Positions 8,349 to 16,535 of a stretch of DNA of 64,000 bases are shown piece after piece. A program made the position numbers and the translations under genes. Within the stretch, counting starts at the first letter, position 1; the number at the start of each line of letters is the position of its first letter. Source of the stretch: an uncultured Bacteroidota bacterium. Lineage in GTDB: Bacteria > Bacteroidota > Bacteroidia > Chitinophagales > Chitinophagaceae. The notes beneath the pieces are model-generated. The model made no database searches. It was not told the origin of the DNA and saw only the letters and a list, made by a program, of their open reading frames with translations. Location of the stretch: the NCBI GenBank assembly GCA_937928385.1, contig CALEZD010000098.1, positions 16,140 to 80,139 of the forward strand. Direction: 5' to 3'.

Positions 8349-8783
8349 ATGGGCATTGCAGACAAATTAAGGCTGATGAAACAGGCAAAAGCAGAGGATA
8401 ACCTGAAAGCAGGACATGCATTCCTGGTGGAGAATAAGAAAAGAGATGGTGTAACAGAACTGCCCAGCGGCCTGCAGTACGAAGTAATAACAGAAGGCAA
8501 TGGCGACAAACCTACAGCATACAATAAAGTTACCTGTCATTATCATGGCACATTGATTAATGGGACTGTCTTTGATAGCTCTGTCAGGCGCGGGCAGCCT
8601 GCAACATTTCCGCTAAATATGGTTATCACCGGATGGACTGAGGGATTGCAACTGATGGGTGTAGGTAGTAAGTACCGTTTCTTCATACCACCGCACCTGG
8701 CCTATGGCGACAGGCAGGTGAGTGCTGAAATCGGCCCCAACAGCACCTTGATTTTTGATGTAGAACTGTTGGGCATTAACTAA
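8349..8783 (+). CDS. FKBP-type peptidyl-prolyl cis-trans isomerase
   Basis: A 144-residue protein of the FKBP (FklB/Mip-like) family, which isomerises Xaa-Pro bonds. An N-terminal helix of about 35 residues precedes the FKBP domain; recognisable segments are GLQYEVITEGNG, VTCHYHGTLINGTVFDSS, GWTEGLQLMGVGSKYRFFIP and HLAYGDR. There is no signal peptide or lipobox, unlike many Bacteroidota homologues, so it should act in the cytoplasm. The start ATG follows a near-consensus box TAATTTAG about 25 bp upstream. It converges with the secreted protein gene at 8786, 2 bp apart. Confidence 0.88.
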   Translation: MGIADKLRLMKQAKAEDNLKAGHAFLVENKKRDGVTELPSGLQYEVITEGNGDKPTAYNKVTCHYHGTLINGTVFDSSVRRGQPATFPLNMVITGWTEGLQLMGVGSKYRFFIPPHLAYGDRQVSAEIGPNSTLIFDVELLGIN

Positions 8784-8785
8784 TG

Positions 8786-9337
8786 CTATTGTTGGGTGGC
8801 GGTGTAAATAATATCTACTGAATAAGTACCTGAAGGGAACTCATAACCGGGGTCTGCTTTATATTGTACGGCAAAGGTATTATCACCTCCTGCTGTACCA
8901 TTGTTGATGAGTTTTTTATTACTCTTCGACATGTTGGAATACTTATTATTTACGCTATTAGGTACAGTGCCGCCTGTGTTATTGCTTATTACTTTTATCT
9001 TCAACTTATTGATGTTCATCTTAGGGTCTTTACTCTCAGGGCCGCTGTAAGTAAACCTGTTGGAACCTGCCTTTGCCCATACATGGAATTTCTTATTGGA
9101 ACGAACTTTGAGTTCTATTGGGTTAGATTCTACGCCATTTGCATAATCGTTCACATTGTCGAATGGCAGGTTAACCACATCACCTTCATTAGTTCCGTTG
9201 CTGTTAAAGGTGATGTCAATGGTGTTGCTCATGACCAGGTTGGCAGATTGGGATGCAGTAGCAGCCTCATTTACCTGTTGTGCAAAGGCTGTGCCGGCCC
9301 CTGCAACCATTAATAATATGAGTGTGATCTTTTTCAT
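8786..9337 (-). CDS. Secreted beta-sandwich-like surface protein, hypothetical
   Basis: A 183-residue protein with a clear signal peptide (MKKITLILLMVAGAGTAFA, then QQ). The mature part is rich in Asn, Ser, Thr and Lys and predicted all-beta; it ends YSVDIIYTATQQ. This layout resembles pilin-like or WxL-like extracellular domains of the kind that end in VT(I)YTxT(A)Q, but I cannot assign it to a named family. No lipobox and no type IX sorting domain are present. Its gene is divergent from padR with 294 bp between. Surface or secreted location is inferred. Confidence 0.55.
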   Translation of the reverse strand: MKKITLILLMVAGAGTAFAQQVNEAATASQSANLVMSNTIDITFNSNGTNEGDVVNLPFDNVNDYANGVESNPIELKVRSNKKFHVWAKAGSNRFTYSGPESKDPKMNINKLKIKVISNNTGGTVPNSVNNKYSNMSKSNKKLINNGTAGGDNTFAVQYKADPGYEFPSGTYSVDIIYTATQQ

Positions 9338-9589
9338 CTCTATCCTTTTTTTGAAATAGCCGCCATCCTCATAACGGCTAATTGTTAGAACAAATATCTA
9401 TAGTGCCGCCCATCTAGACGGAAAAAAATAGCTTTGTTAACCCCCGATTTACATACAGACAACAAGCTATTAACATTCATTTTTTACTCTTTTGATGATA
9501 TCGTTATGTCATAATTTATTGATTTTCATAAATATATAATTTATGAGATAATTTCTTTATGATATTATTTGTCAGGTCATAATTATTAG

Positions 9590-9597
9590 TACCTTTG
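9590..9597 (+). promoter_or_regulatory. -7 box TACCTTTG of the padR gene
   Basis: Matches the Bacteroidota -7 consensus TAnnTTTG. A TTG at 9569-9571 lies 18 bp upstream as a possible -33 element. The predicted start is near 9602, giving a 30-nt leader. Confidence 0.65.
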
Positions 9598-9619
9598 TAT
9601 TATTCAAGTTGAATAATAC
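9597..9619. promoter_or_regulatory. Perfect 23-bp palindrome at the padR transcription start (operator candidate)
   Basis: Arms GTATTATTCAA and TTGAATAATAC around a single central G. It overlaps the last base of the -7 box and the predicted transcription start and ends 12 bp before the padR ATG. PadR proteins are dimeric winged-helix repressors that commonly regulate their own operon, so this is the natural autoregulatory operator. Confidence 0.65.
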
Positions 9620-9631
9620 TTATTGAGTACT

Positions 9632-9997
9632 ATGAAAAAAGATTCGGATTATAAGATACAATTGTTAGAGGCCTGGGAAGAGACCTATAAGAAGGGGCAA
9701 CTTACTTTATGGGTATTCCTGGCTTTGAAAGAAGGGGAGAAGTACGTAGATGAAATAAAGCTTTTTGTAGAAGAAAAGACAAAAGGTACACTTACCTGTG
9801 AGGAACAAAGTCTCTACCGTACCCTGAGGAAATATAAAGAACTGGATATGGTGGACTATACCACAAAGCCGGGGCAGGGTGGTCCTGAAAGAAAATATTA
9901 CTACCTCACTGATTTAGGTAATGAACTGCTGCAATTATTCACACAACGCAATATTAATTTATTCTTCCAGCCCGAAATAAAAGAGTTAATGTTTTAA
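9632..9997 (+). CDS. PadR family transcriptional regulator
   Basis: A 121-residue winged-helix regulator. The N-terminal helix and wing segments (LTLWVFLALKEGEKYVDEI, LYRTLRKYKELDMVDYT, GPERKYYYLTDLGNELL) match the PadR domain; the C-terminal dimerisation helix is short, as in PadR subfamily 2. The ATG at 9632 is preferred over a TTG three codons upstream. A perfect 23-bp palindrome covers its transcription start. The next gene, a four-span membrane protein, starts 12 bp downstream, so the regulator likely controls that protein in response to an unknown envelope or chemical signal. Confidence 0.85.
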   Translation: MKKDSDYKIQLLEAWEETYKKGQLTLWVFLALKEGEKYVDEIKLFVEEKTKGTLTCEEQSLYRTLRKYKELDMVDYTTKPGQGGPERKYYYLTDLGNELLQLFTQRNINLFFQPEIKELMF

Positions 9998-10009
9998 AAA
10001 TCAATCAAT

Positions 10010-10417
10010 ATGAATTTCATCAACAAGTACATTATCAGTTTCACATTGCTGGCTCTTGTATTCAGCACGTCATTTTATTACGGTATGGAATACATTGCTA
10101 ATAATAACCTGCAAAGCAGTTTGTGGATTATTTCATTGGCCTATGCTGTGGCGTTGTTCTTATCAGGGCTACTTATCGGGCGTATGGATATTTACGAGGG
10201 CCACATGGGGCTTAACTACCATATGGCAACATACCTTGTCTGCAATATTGTTCCCATATTACTGATAGCTACCGGCCTGTTAACGGTATTTACCTATAGT
10301 AGCGTCTTATCTATGTCGCTTTTCTGGGGACTGTTCGCAATACCTCATGTCATTCTGTATTTCGTTCGTAGAAAAAGAAATATCAGGGGATTTGATAAAA
10401 AAGAACTGTTTGATTGA
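10010..10417 (+). CDS. Four-span membrane protein in the padR operon
   Basis: A 135-residue integral membrane protein with four hydrophobic segments at about residues 7-27, 38-58, 75-95 and 100-120, and a basic C-terminal tail (FVRRKRNIRGFDKKELF). No enzymatic motif is visible. It starts 12 bp after padR and has no separate promoter, so it is almost certainly cotranscribed. PadR-membrane protein pairs are common in Bacteroidota and Firmicutes, where some of the proteins are transporter or stress-related; nothing here narrows the role. Confidence 0.7.
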   Translation: MNFINKYIISFTLLALVFSTSFYYGMEYIANNNLQSSLWIISLAYAVALFLSGLLIGRMDIYEGHMGLNYHMATYLVCNIVPILLIATGLLTVFTYSSVLSMSLFWGLFAIPHVILYFVRRKRNIRGFDKKELFD

Positions 10418-10458
10418 AATATATAAGTCATGCTAATGATTGCATGTGCGATATCTAT

Positions 10459-10488
10459 TAATGTATATACATTAGTTGTTTACCTTTG
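10459..10488 (+). promoter_or_regulatory. YceI promoter with upstream 16-bp palindrome
   Basis: A perfect palindrome of arms TAATGTAT / ATACATTA (10459-10474) is followed by a -7 box TACCTTTG (10481-10488). The palindrome occupies the region where the -33 element would sit, and no TTG is seen there. This suggests a repressor (MarR/PadR-like) or activator site. The predicted start near 10493 leaves a 23-nt leader. Confidence 0.55.
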
Positions 10489-10515
10489 TATCTACATTAA
10501 TTAAAGATACAGACT

Positions 10516-11046
10516 ATGGTACAGACTAAATGGGTGTTAGACCCTTCGCACAGCGAAATCCAGTTTAAGGTAAAACACCTGATGATAACTACGGTTACAG
10601 GTTATTTCAAAAGCTTCGATGCAACAGCCACCACAGACGGTGACGATTTCACTAAGGGAGGTATCAGCTTCGATGCGGATATAAACTCAATAGATACAAA
10701 TAACGAACAAAGGGACGGGCACTTGAAGTCGCCGGATTTTTTTGATGCGCCCAACCATCCGAAAATGACTTTTTCCAATGGCAAGTTGACCGGCAGTGGT
10801 GATGAATACACCCTGCATGGCGACCTGACGATACGTGGCAATACGAAACCGGTGCAACTGAAGGTGGAATACGGCGGCATAGCCCAGGACCCTTATGGAC
10901 AAACCAAAGCTGGCTTCACACTTAATGGTAAAATAAGCCGTAAAGAATTTGGCCTGACATGGGATGCTGTGACAGAAGCAGGTAATGTAGTAGTGAGCGA
11001 TGACGTAAGGATAAACGCAGAGATACAGTTAGTAAAGCAGGGGTAA
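10516..11046 (+). CDS. YceI family protein
   Basis: A 176-residue lipocalin-like YceI domain protein. Segments TKWVLDPSHSEIQFKVKHLM, GYFKSFDATA, FFDAPNHPKMTF, DLTIRGNTKPVQL and RKEFGLTW are diagnostic. YceI proteins bind long polyisoprenoid-like chains in a beta-barrel. Unlike the periplasmic Escherichia coli protein, this one has no signal peptide, so it is cytoplasmic, as are many Bacteroidota members. It stands alone behind a promoter with a palindromic operator-like element, so it is likely inducible. Confidence 0.9.
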   Translation: MVQTKWVLDPSHSEIQFKVKHLMITTVTGYFKSFDATATTDGDDFTKGGISFDADINSIDTNNEQRDGHLKSPDFFDAPNHPKMTFSNGKLTGSGDEYTLHGDLTIRGNTKPVQLKVEYGGIAQDPYGQTKAGFTLNGKISRKEFGLTWDAVTEAGNVVVSDDVRINAEIQLVKQG

Positions 11047-11048
11047 AC

Positions 11049-11108
11049 AAAAGGGTGTGTGATTAGTGTGGTTTTAGGGTGGGGCGGCTCAGGCAGCTTC
11101 ACCCTTTT
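11049..11108. terminator. Possible long-loop terminator between convergent genes
   Basis: Arms AAAAGGGTG (11049-11057) and CACCCTTTT (11100-11108) followed by TT on the + strand, with a 42-nt loop. It sits between yceI and the PspC gene. The long loop makes it weaker than the other terminators listed. Confidence 0.35.
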
Positions 11109-11339
11109 TTACAACCACTTAAACGGGTTCCTTTTTCCCATCAGCATGTAGCGCTTCATGTTCATCCAGAAGGCGAGTACCATATAAACGATAATAGGCG
11201 AACCCAGGGTAAGGAAGGATATATAGATAAACCACAACCTGATGCGTGATGATGCTACACCCAGCCTGTCGCCGATAGCGGAGCATACGCCAAAGGCTTT
11301 CCATTCAATAAAGTTCTTGATGTCGTATAGTGGTTTCAT
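11109..11339 (-). CDS. PspC domain protein
   Basis: A 76-residue protein with the PspC domain: a short amphipathic start (KNFIEWKAFGVCSAIGDRLGVASSRIRL) and then one long hydrophobic span (WFIYISFLTLGSPIIVYMVLAFW), ending in a basic tail. PspC domains sit in the inner membrane and take part in phage-shock-type envelope stress responses; short stand-alone versions are common in Bacteroidota. No PspA or PspB homologue is nearby. It is divergent from tatD and convergent with yceI. Confidence 0.85.
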   Translation of the reverse strand: MKPLYDIKNFIEWKAFGVCSAIGDRLGVASSRIRLWFIYISFLTLGSPIIVYMVLAFWMNMKRYMLMGKRNPFKWL

Positions 11340-11417
11340 CTATTCTCAGGTAAAAATACTAAAATCAAAATGAAGATTGCAAGCCTGTGTGTCATAGTAT
11401 TGATATATTAGCATGGT

Positions 11418-12068
11418 ATGGAAGGTTATATAGACATACATACCCACCAACCGAGAACATCGGGACTATCTGTAATGAACAGGTACGAAGGGTTTGAACT
11501 GGCGGTTGACGGTATTACCTGTTCGTTGGGGGTACACCCATGGTATATACAAGCAGATGCACACGGTATACAGCTTGCAAGCCTTCGGCAATACGCAGCT
11601 TTACCCAATGTAGTAGCTATTGGCGAGTGCGGACTGGACAAAGCCACTGATACGGATTGGCAATTGCAGGTAAGAGTATTCGCCGTACAAATAGAGATGG
11701 CTAATAAACTGAACAAGCCCTTGATTGTACACTGTGTAAGGGCATACGAAGAGGTACTGAATATGCTAAGAGATAACCGTGTTGCCGTGCCCGTGGTATT
11801 CCATGGGTACAATAAGAATGTCCAATTGGCTGAACGGCTCATCAATGCAGGGTATTACCTGTCATTTGGGGCTGCACTGCTGAAAGAGGGTAGCCATGTG
11901 GCATCAGTTATTCAGTCTGTACCAATTGATAAGTTTTTCCTGGAAACCGATGACACACAGGTGGATATAGCTGATATATATAATGCGGCGGCATCCTTGC
12001 TGAAAACTGAACCAGATACCCTTATTTTGCAGCTTCAAAATAACTTCCATAGGGTATTTAATATATGA
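11418..12068 (+). CDS. TatD family metal-dependent hydrolase
   Basis: A 216-residue TIM-barrel hydrolase, shorter than the usual 255-265 residues. Metal-binding and catalytic residues of the TatD family are visible: HTH near residue 8 (IDIHTHQ), Glu in GECGLD, His in LIVHCVRAYEEVL, His in VVFHGYNKN and Asp in ETDDTQ. Members act as 3'-5' nucleases or D-aminoacyl-tRNA-type hydrolases; the precise substrate is open. The stop overlaps the ATG of the next gene by 4 bp (ATGA), so the two are translationally coupled. Confidence 0.85.
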   Translation: MEGYIDIHTHQPRTSGLSVMNRYEGFELAVDGITCSLGVHPWYIQADAHGIQLASLRQYAALPNVVAIGECGLDKATDTDWQLQVRVFAVQIEMANKLNKPLIVHCVRAYEEVLNMLRDNRVAVPVVFHGYNKNVQLAERLINAGYYLSFGAALLKEGSHVASVIQSVPIDKFFLETDDTQVDIADIYNAAASLLKTEPDTLILQLQNNFHRVFNI

Positions 12069-12787
12069 AGGATACAAGCTGGCTATCGCGTACTGAATTG
12101 TTGGTTGGTAAAGAAAGGCTGGATAAGCTCATCGGCTCGCATGTGCTGGTAGTAGGCATGGGTGGTGTGGGCTCGTTTGCGGCGGAGTTTGTAGCACGGG
12201 CCGGGGTAGGGCGCATGACCATTGTAGATGGTGACGTGGTAGACCCCAGCAACCGCAACAGGCAGTTGCCCGCACTGGCCTCTACGCATGGACAGTCTAA
12301 AGCAGATATCATGGCAGAGCGGCTGCTGGCTATTAACCCGGAATTGCAATTGCGCAGTATCAAAGAGTTCATCACTCCTGAAAAGGTGGAGGAAGTGTTG
12401 GATACTCCTTATGACTATGTGATAGACGCGATTGACAGCATTACCCCCAAAGTAACCTTCATCAAAGCCGCGAGGGAAAAGGGTTTGCGGATAGTCAGTT
12501 CGATGGGGGCAGGGGCTAAACTGGACCCTACTCAACTGCGTGTAGTGGACATATCCAAGACCTACAACTGCCCCTTTGCACAACAGATACGCAAGAAGTT
12601 GAAGGAAGCCAATATACGTAAGGGCATCAAGGTAGTGTTTTCGCCGGAGGAGCCTATTAAAGAGTCGCTGATGCTGACGGATGGAAGCAACTTCAAAAAA
12701 TCTGCCTACGGCACTATATCTTACCTGCCGGCCACCTTCGGTGCCTGTGTGGCATCGGTAGCTATAAGGGATTTGATGGAAGGCTAA
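12065..12787 (+). CDS. tcdA: tRNA threonylcarbamoyladenosine dehydratase
   Basis: A 240-residue E1/ThiF-type enzyme that uses ATP to cyclise t6A37 of tRNA into ct6A. Visible features are the nucleotide-binding GMGGVGSFAAEFVARAGVG near residue 31, DGDVVDPSNRNRQLPA, a DAIDSITPK segment and C-terminal GTISYLPATFGA. The tsaC/sua5 homologue that makes the threonylcarbamoyl donor is also in this window (43805). It overlaps tatD by 4 bp and ends at a strong terminator. Confidence 0.9.
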   Translation: MKDTSWLSRTELLVGKERLDKLIGSHVLVVGMGGVGSFAAEFVARAGVGRMTIVDGDVVDPSNRNRQLPALASTHGQSKADIMAERLLAINPELQLRSIKEFITPEKVEEVLDTPYDYVIDAIDSITPKVTFIKAAREKGLRIVSSMGAGAKLDPTQLRVVDISKTYNCPFAQQIRKKLKEANIRKGIKVVFSPEEPIKESLMLTDGSNFKKSAYGTISYLPATFGACVASVAIRDLMEG

Positions 12788-12806
12788 ATCAAAATATATA
12801 AGTTAA

Positions 12807-12837
12807 GAAAGCCACCTGGAGAGGTGGCTTTCTTTTT
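12807..12837 (+). terminator. Rho-independent terminator of tatD-tcdA
   Basis: Stem GAAAGCCACCT / AGGTGGCTTTC with a GGAG tetraloop, followed by TTTTT. Confidence 0.9.
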
Positions 12838-12844
12838 GTATGAC

Positions 12845-15109
12845 TTATTTAGCAAACTCTGCGCGGATAACATTCAGCGCTCCGCCTGCTTTGAACCATT
12901 CTATCTGTTGTTCGTTGTAGGTATGGTTTACTTTTATCTGGTGGGTGCTTTCATCTTTGTGGTGCAGCACTACGGTGAGCGGTACTCCCGGTGCAAAAGT
13001 GCTCAGACCAACGATATCAATGATATCATCTTCCTGCACTTTGTCGTAGTCAGCCTTATTGTCAAAGGTCAATGCCAGCATACCCTGCTTTTTCAGGTTG
13101 GTTTCGTGTATGCGGGCGAAGCTCTTCACCAGTATTGCCCTTACACCCAGGTGGCGTGGCTCCATGGCTGCGTGCTCGCGGCTGCTGCCTTCGCCATAGT
13201 TCTCGTCGCCCACCACTATGCTGCCTATGCCGTGGCCTTTGTATGCGCGTTGTACAGCAGGTACTTCGCCATATTCGCCCGTAAGCTGGTTTTTCACTTT
13301 ATTGGTTTCCATATTGAAGGCATTAATAGCGCCTATCAGCATGTTGTTGGATATATTGTCCAGGTGGCCGCGGAACTTCAGCCACGGGCCTGCCATAGAT
13401 ATATGGTCGGTAGTACATTTGCCATAAGCCTTAATGAGCAGCCTGAGGCCGGCCAGGTCGGTACCTTCCCATGGGGCGAAGGGGGCGAGCAACTGCAGGC
13501 GGCTGCTGTCATGTTTTACAGCTACGGTTACGCTGCTGCCATCTTCGGCCGGGGCCTGGTAGCCCGCATCTTCTACAGCGAAGCCTTTTACAGGTAGTTC
13601 CAGTCCTTTAGGCTCGGCCAACATCACTTCTTCGCCGTTCTCGTTCACCAGTTTATCCTTCAGGGGGTTGAAGCCCAGCTTGCCTGATATAGCAAAGGCG
13701 GTAACGATTTCAGGAGAGGCTACGAAAGCATGTGTGGATGCCAGGCCGTCGTTGCGTTTGGCAAAGTTCCTGTTGAAAGAGGTAACTATGGTATTCTTGC
13801 GGGTAGGATCGTCTATATGACGCGCCCACTGGCCTATACAAGGGCCGCAGGCATTGGCCAGCACTACACCGCCCATTTTGTCAAAAGTATTCAGGAAGCC
13901 ATCGCGCTCTATGGTATAGCGTACCATTTCAGAACCCGGTGTAATCGTAAACTCGCTTTTTACCTTCAGGCCTTTTGCCATAGCATCTTCTGCTATTGAG
14001 GCAGAGCGGGAGATATCTTCGTAAGACGAGTTGGTGCAAGAGCCTATCAGTGCCACCTCTACATCTTCAGGCCATCCGTTGGCCCTTACCGCTTCAGCCA
14101 TCTGGCTGATGGGGGTGGCCAAATCGGGGGTAAAGGGCCCGTTTACATAAGGCTCCAGTTCGTCCAGGTTAATTTCTATCAGTTGGTCGTAGTAAGCAGC
14201 AGGGTCTGCATATACTTCATCATCGCTGCGCAGGTGCTCTTTAATGCCGTCTGCCAGGGCTGCTACATCGGCACGGTCGGTACCACGCAGGTAATCGCCC
14301 ATCTTGCCATCGTAAGAGAAGATAGAGCAGGTAGCGCCTATCTCCGCACCCATGTTACAGATAGTGCCTTTACCCGTACAACTCAGGCTTTCAGCGCCCT
14401 CGCCAAAATATTCTACAATAGCGCCGGTACCGCCTTTTACAGTCAGTATGCCCGCTACTTTCAGTATTACGTCTTTTGCTGATGTCCAGCCATTCATGCG
14501 GCCGGTCAGTTTCACACCTATCAGTTTCGGCATTTTCAGTTCCCATGCCAGGCCTGCCATCACATCAACAGCATCGGCGCCACCTACACCTATCGCTATC
14601 ATACCCAGGCCACCGGCGTTGGGTGTGTGGCTGTCGGTGCCTATCATCATACCACCGGGAAAAGCGTAGTTTTCTAATACTACCTGGTGGATGATACCCG
14701 CACCGGGTTTCCAGAAACCTATACCATATTTATTAGATATAGACGCCAGGAAGTCGTACACTTCTTTGTTCACATCGTTGGCAGTGGCCAGGTCGGCCTC
14801 GGCGCCTATTTTAGCCTGTATCAGGTGGTCGCAGTGTACCGAGCTGGGTACGGCTACCTGGTTGCGGCCGCAGGTCATGAATTGTAACAAAGCCATTTGG
14901 GCAGTGGCATCCTGCATAGCCACACGGTCGGGGGCGAAGTTCACATAATCCTTACCACGCCCGTAAGCCGAGCTTGCGGGCTCAAATATGTGCGCATACA
15001 GTATTTTTTCAGAAAACGTAAGCGGGCGGCCCAATAGCTGCCTGGCTGTTTTTACTTTTTCGGGAAACTCTGTGTAAACTTTCTGTATCAGGTCGATATC
15101 AAATGCCAT
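12845..15109 (-). CDS. acn: Aconitate hydratase (mitochondrial-type)
   Basis: A 754-residue aconitase converting citrate to isocitrate in the TCA cycle. The three [4Fe-4S]-ligating cysteines are in GSCTNSSYED and ANACGPCIGQW. Other diagnostic segments are GIIHQVVLENYAFPGGMM, GTDSHTPNAGGLGM and, in the C-terminal swivel domain, GSSREHAAMEPRHLG. Sequence and length fit the mitochondrial-type (AcnA-like homologues of animals) rather than the 890-residue IRP-type or AcnB. It is a single gene whose stop abuts the tcdA terminator. The citrate synthase gene is 13 kb away, so the two TCA genes are not one operon. Confidence 0.95.
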   Translation of the reverse strand: MAFDIDLIQKVYTEFPEKVKTARQLLGRPLTFSEKILYAHIFEPASSAYGRGKDYVNFAPDRVAMQDATAQMALLQFMTCGRNQVAVPSSVHCDHLIQAKIGAEADLATANDVNKEVYDFLASISNKYGIGFWKPGAGIIHQVVLENYAFPGGMMIGTDSHTPNAGGLGMIAIGVGGADAVDVMAGLAWELKMPKLIGVKLTGRMNGWTSAKDVILKVAGILTVKGGTGAIVEYFGEGAESLSCTGKGTICNMGAEIGATCSIFSYDGKMGDYLRGTDRADVAALADGIKEHLRSDDEVYADPAAYYDQLIEINLDELEPYVNGPFTPDLATPISQMAEAVRANGWPEDVEVALIGSCTNSSYEDISRSASIAEDAMAKGLKVKSEFTITPGSEMVRYTIERDGFLNTFDKMGGVVLANACGPCIGQWARHIDDPTRKNTIVTSFNRNFAKRNDGLASTHAFVASPEIVTAFAISGKLGFNPLKDKLVNENGEEVMLAEPKGLELPVKGFAVEDAGYQAPAEDGSSVTVAVKHDSSRLQLLAPFAPWEGTDLAGLRLLIKAYGKCTTDHISMAGPWLKFRGHLDNISNNMLIGAINAFNMETNKVKNQLTGEYGEVPAVQRAYKGHGIGSIVVGDENYGEGSSREHAAMEPRHLGVRAILVKSFARIHETNLKKQGMLALTFDNKADYDKVQEDDIIDIVGLSTFAPGVPLTVVLHHKDESTHQIKVNHTYNEQQIEWFKAGGALNVIRAEFAK

Positions 15110-15780
15110 TGAAAATTCAATTAGGTGGTTAAAATTTATTCATTTTGCCGTGCGAAATTACCGAAAATTAGACAGTTTATGAAATTTGGTGAGGGGCTTA
15201 ATTGGGTAAATAGTTAATGCGGCAATAGGACAATGCGATAATCCCGCCAAAGCGGGACAAGTTATGCTAATTAGGGTAAACTGTTTGACATGTTAATAGG
15301 TTAATAAGGTGATTGGTGAATGTAACGCCTTGGGAACAAATCTGACGGTTTTGGGAGCAAAATGCTCTGGTTTTCGCATAAATTTTGCTGTTATTATATT
15401 TGTTTCTATGCATAATAATTTGGTTGGTATTCTTTTCTATGATTTGTTCCCAAATGATGCCTGATTTTTGATTTTATTTATTTGTAGCATCGAGCTCACT
15501 TCGTTCGGTTGTTCCCGGAATTTTGAAATGATTTTTTCCGTGAGCGAAAAAACCTCCCTGGTGTGGGGGCGCTTAAACTATTGCGGTGATTGCCTGGTTG
15601 AGGGGAGGCTGGCTTCATGGTTAATCATTATTTACTATTACAAAAATACGCTTTTTGTATCAATTTATTAAATTAAATTTGTCTTTGAACTAAGATTTGC
15701 TACCTGTGATTTAGTACGCAGTCTGCGATCGGCAATCATAAATCCAAAACCGTCAATTGCAAATTTTATATCTTGGCGTT
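15110..15780. other. 671-bp intergenic region between aconitase and the GDSL hydrolase gene
   Basis: No convincing coding frame: the longest (67 codons, 15468-15671) has no start context or recognisable product. It holds the divergent promoters. The box TAATTTCG (minus strand, about 15154-15161) may serve aconitase, and TAAATTTG at 15674-15681 with TTG at 15655-15657 may serve the hydrolase. An isolated TATATTTG lies at 15395-15402. It also holds a small palindrome (15242-15257) and three copies of TTGTTCCC (minus strand 15332-15339; plus strand 15444-15451 and 15509-15516). The region is AT-rich and may be a relic. Confidence 0.5.
15242..15257. repeat. Short palindromic repeat TCCCGC-CAAA-GCGGGA
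   Basis: Arms identical to those of the element at 63906-63921 (TCCCGC-ATGG-GCGGGA), and like the other two copies it is followed by CA. No T-tract follows, so it is not a terminator. Confidence 0.7.
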
Positions 15781-16449
15781 ATGAAGTTGCGCAACTTAAT
15801 AGTAGTAACGCTGGTTGTATTTATTATCCTGCTTTCTTTTTACCTGGGCAGGCGTTCCGCGCAATACACTTATAATAAGATGACAAACAGGTTTGAGTTG
15901 GTGAAAGAATATATGGCGCAACAACGTGATATTGTGATGCTGGGCAATTCGATGATAGCCCACGGCGACTGGACAAGGCTGACGGGCAGATGTGATATTG
16001 CCAACCTGGGCATAGGCGGGCAAACGGTAGCTGACCTGCAACTGCGGCTGGATAATGTACTGGTTCACCGTCCGAAGCATTGTTTTATAGAAGCCGGCAT
16101 CAATGATATATACAGGGGGGTGAGTTACCCCCAATACATATCGCGGCTGAAAGAATTGGCTGAAGCCGTGCAAGACAAAGGTATCAGGGTGACGGTATTT
16201 CATATACTGTACACTGCACCTGCATTTCCCGGATACGCACAACTCAACAGCAAGGTAACAATATATAACCGGGGCATAGATAGCCTGGCAGCGCAACTGA
16301 ATTTTGATGTCCTGGACATGAATGAACAGCTTTCGGACGACGGTGTACTTTTACAGCAATATGCCCTGGACGATGGGCTGCACCTGAACGAGGGGGGCTA
16401 TGCAATATGGGGAACGGAACTCAACAAATACCTGGCGCTGCATAAATAG
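15781..16449 (+). CDS. GDSL/SGNH-type hydrolase
   Basis: A 222-residue hydrolase with an N-terminal membrane anchor or signal (LRNLIVVTLVVFIILLSFYL). The SGNH blocks are visible: nucleophile Ser in VMLGNSMIAHGDW, Gly in GIGGQTVADL, Asn in AGINDIYRG, and the Asp/His dyad in DGLHLNEGGYAIWG. Substrates of this family are esters such as lipids, acetylated glycans or platelet-activating factor-like molecules; here an envelope ester is likely because the protein is anchored outside the cytoplasm. The ATG at 15781 is preferred over a TTG 24 bp upstream. Confidence 0.8.
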   Translation: MKLRNLIVVTLVVFIILLSFYLGRRSAQYTYNKMTNRFELVKEYMAQQRDIVMLGNSMIAHGDWTRLTGRCDIANLGIGGQTVADLQLRLDNVLVHRPKHCFIEAGINDIYRGVSYPQYISRLKELAEAVQDKGIRVTVFHILYTAPAFPGYAQLNSKVTIYNRGIDSLAAQLNFDVLDMNEQLSDDGVLLQQYALDDGLHLNEGGYAIWGTELNKYLALHK

Positions 16450-16535
16450 CAATGGGATGTTAAAACCCGGAATGCCGGAGGCGCCTTCTTGTTTTATTCC
16501 CTTAACTTTAATGCTTTGCACCCGACAATAGAAAT

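Noticed and set aside
8261..8524. Longer N terminus of the small lipoprotein up to 8524
   Set aside because: It overlaps the FKBP gene on the other strand and would hide the signal peptide.
15468..15671. 67-codon open frame in the large intergenic region
   Set aside because: No promoter spacing, start context or recognisable product; composition is that of spacer.
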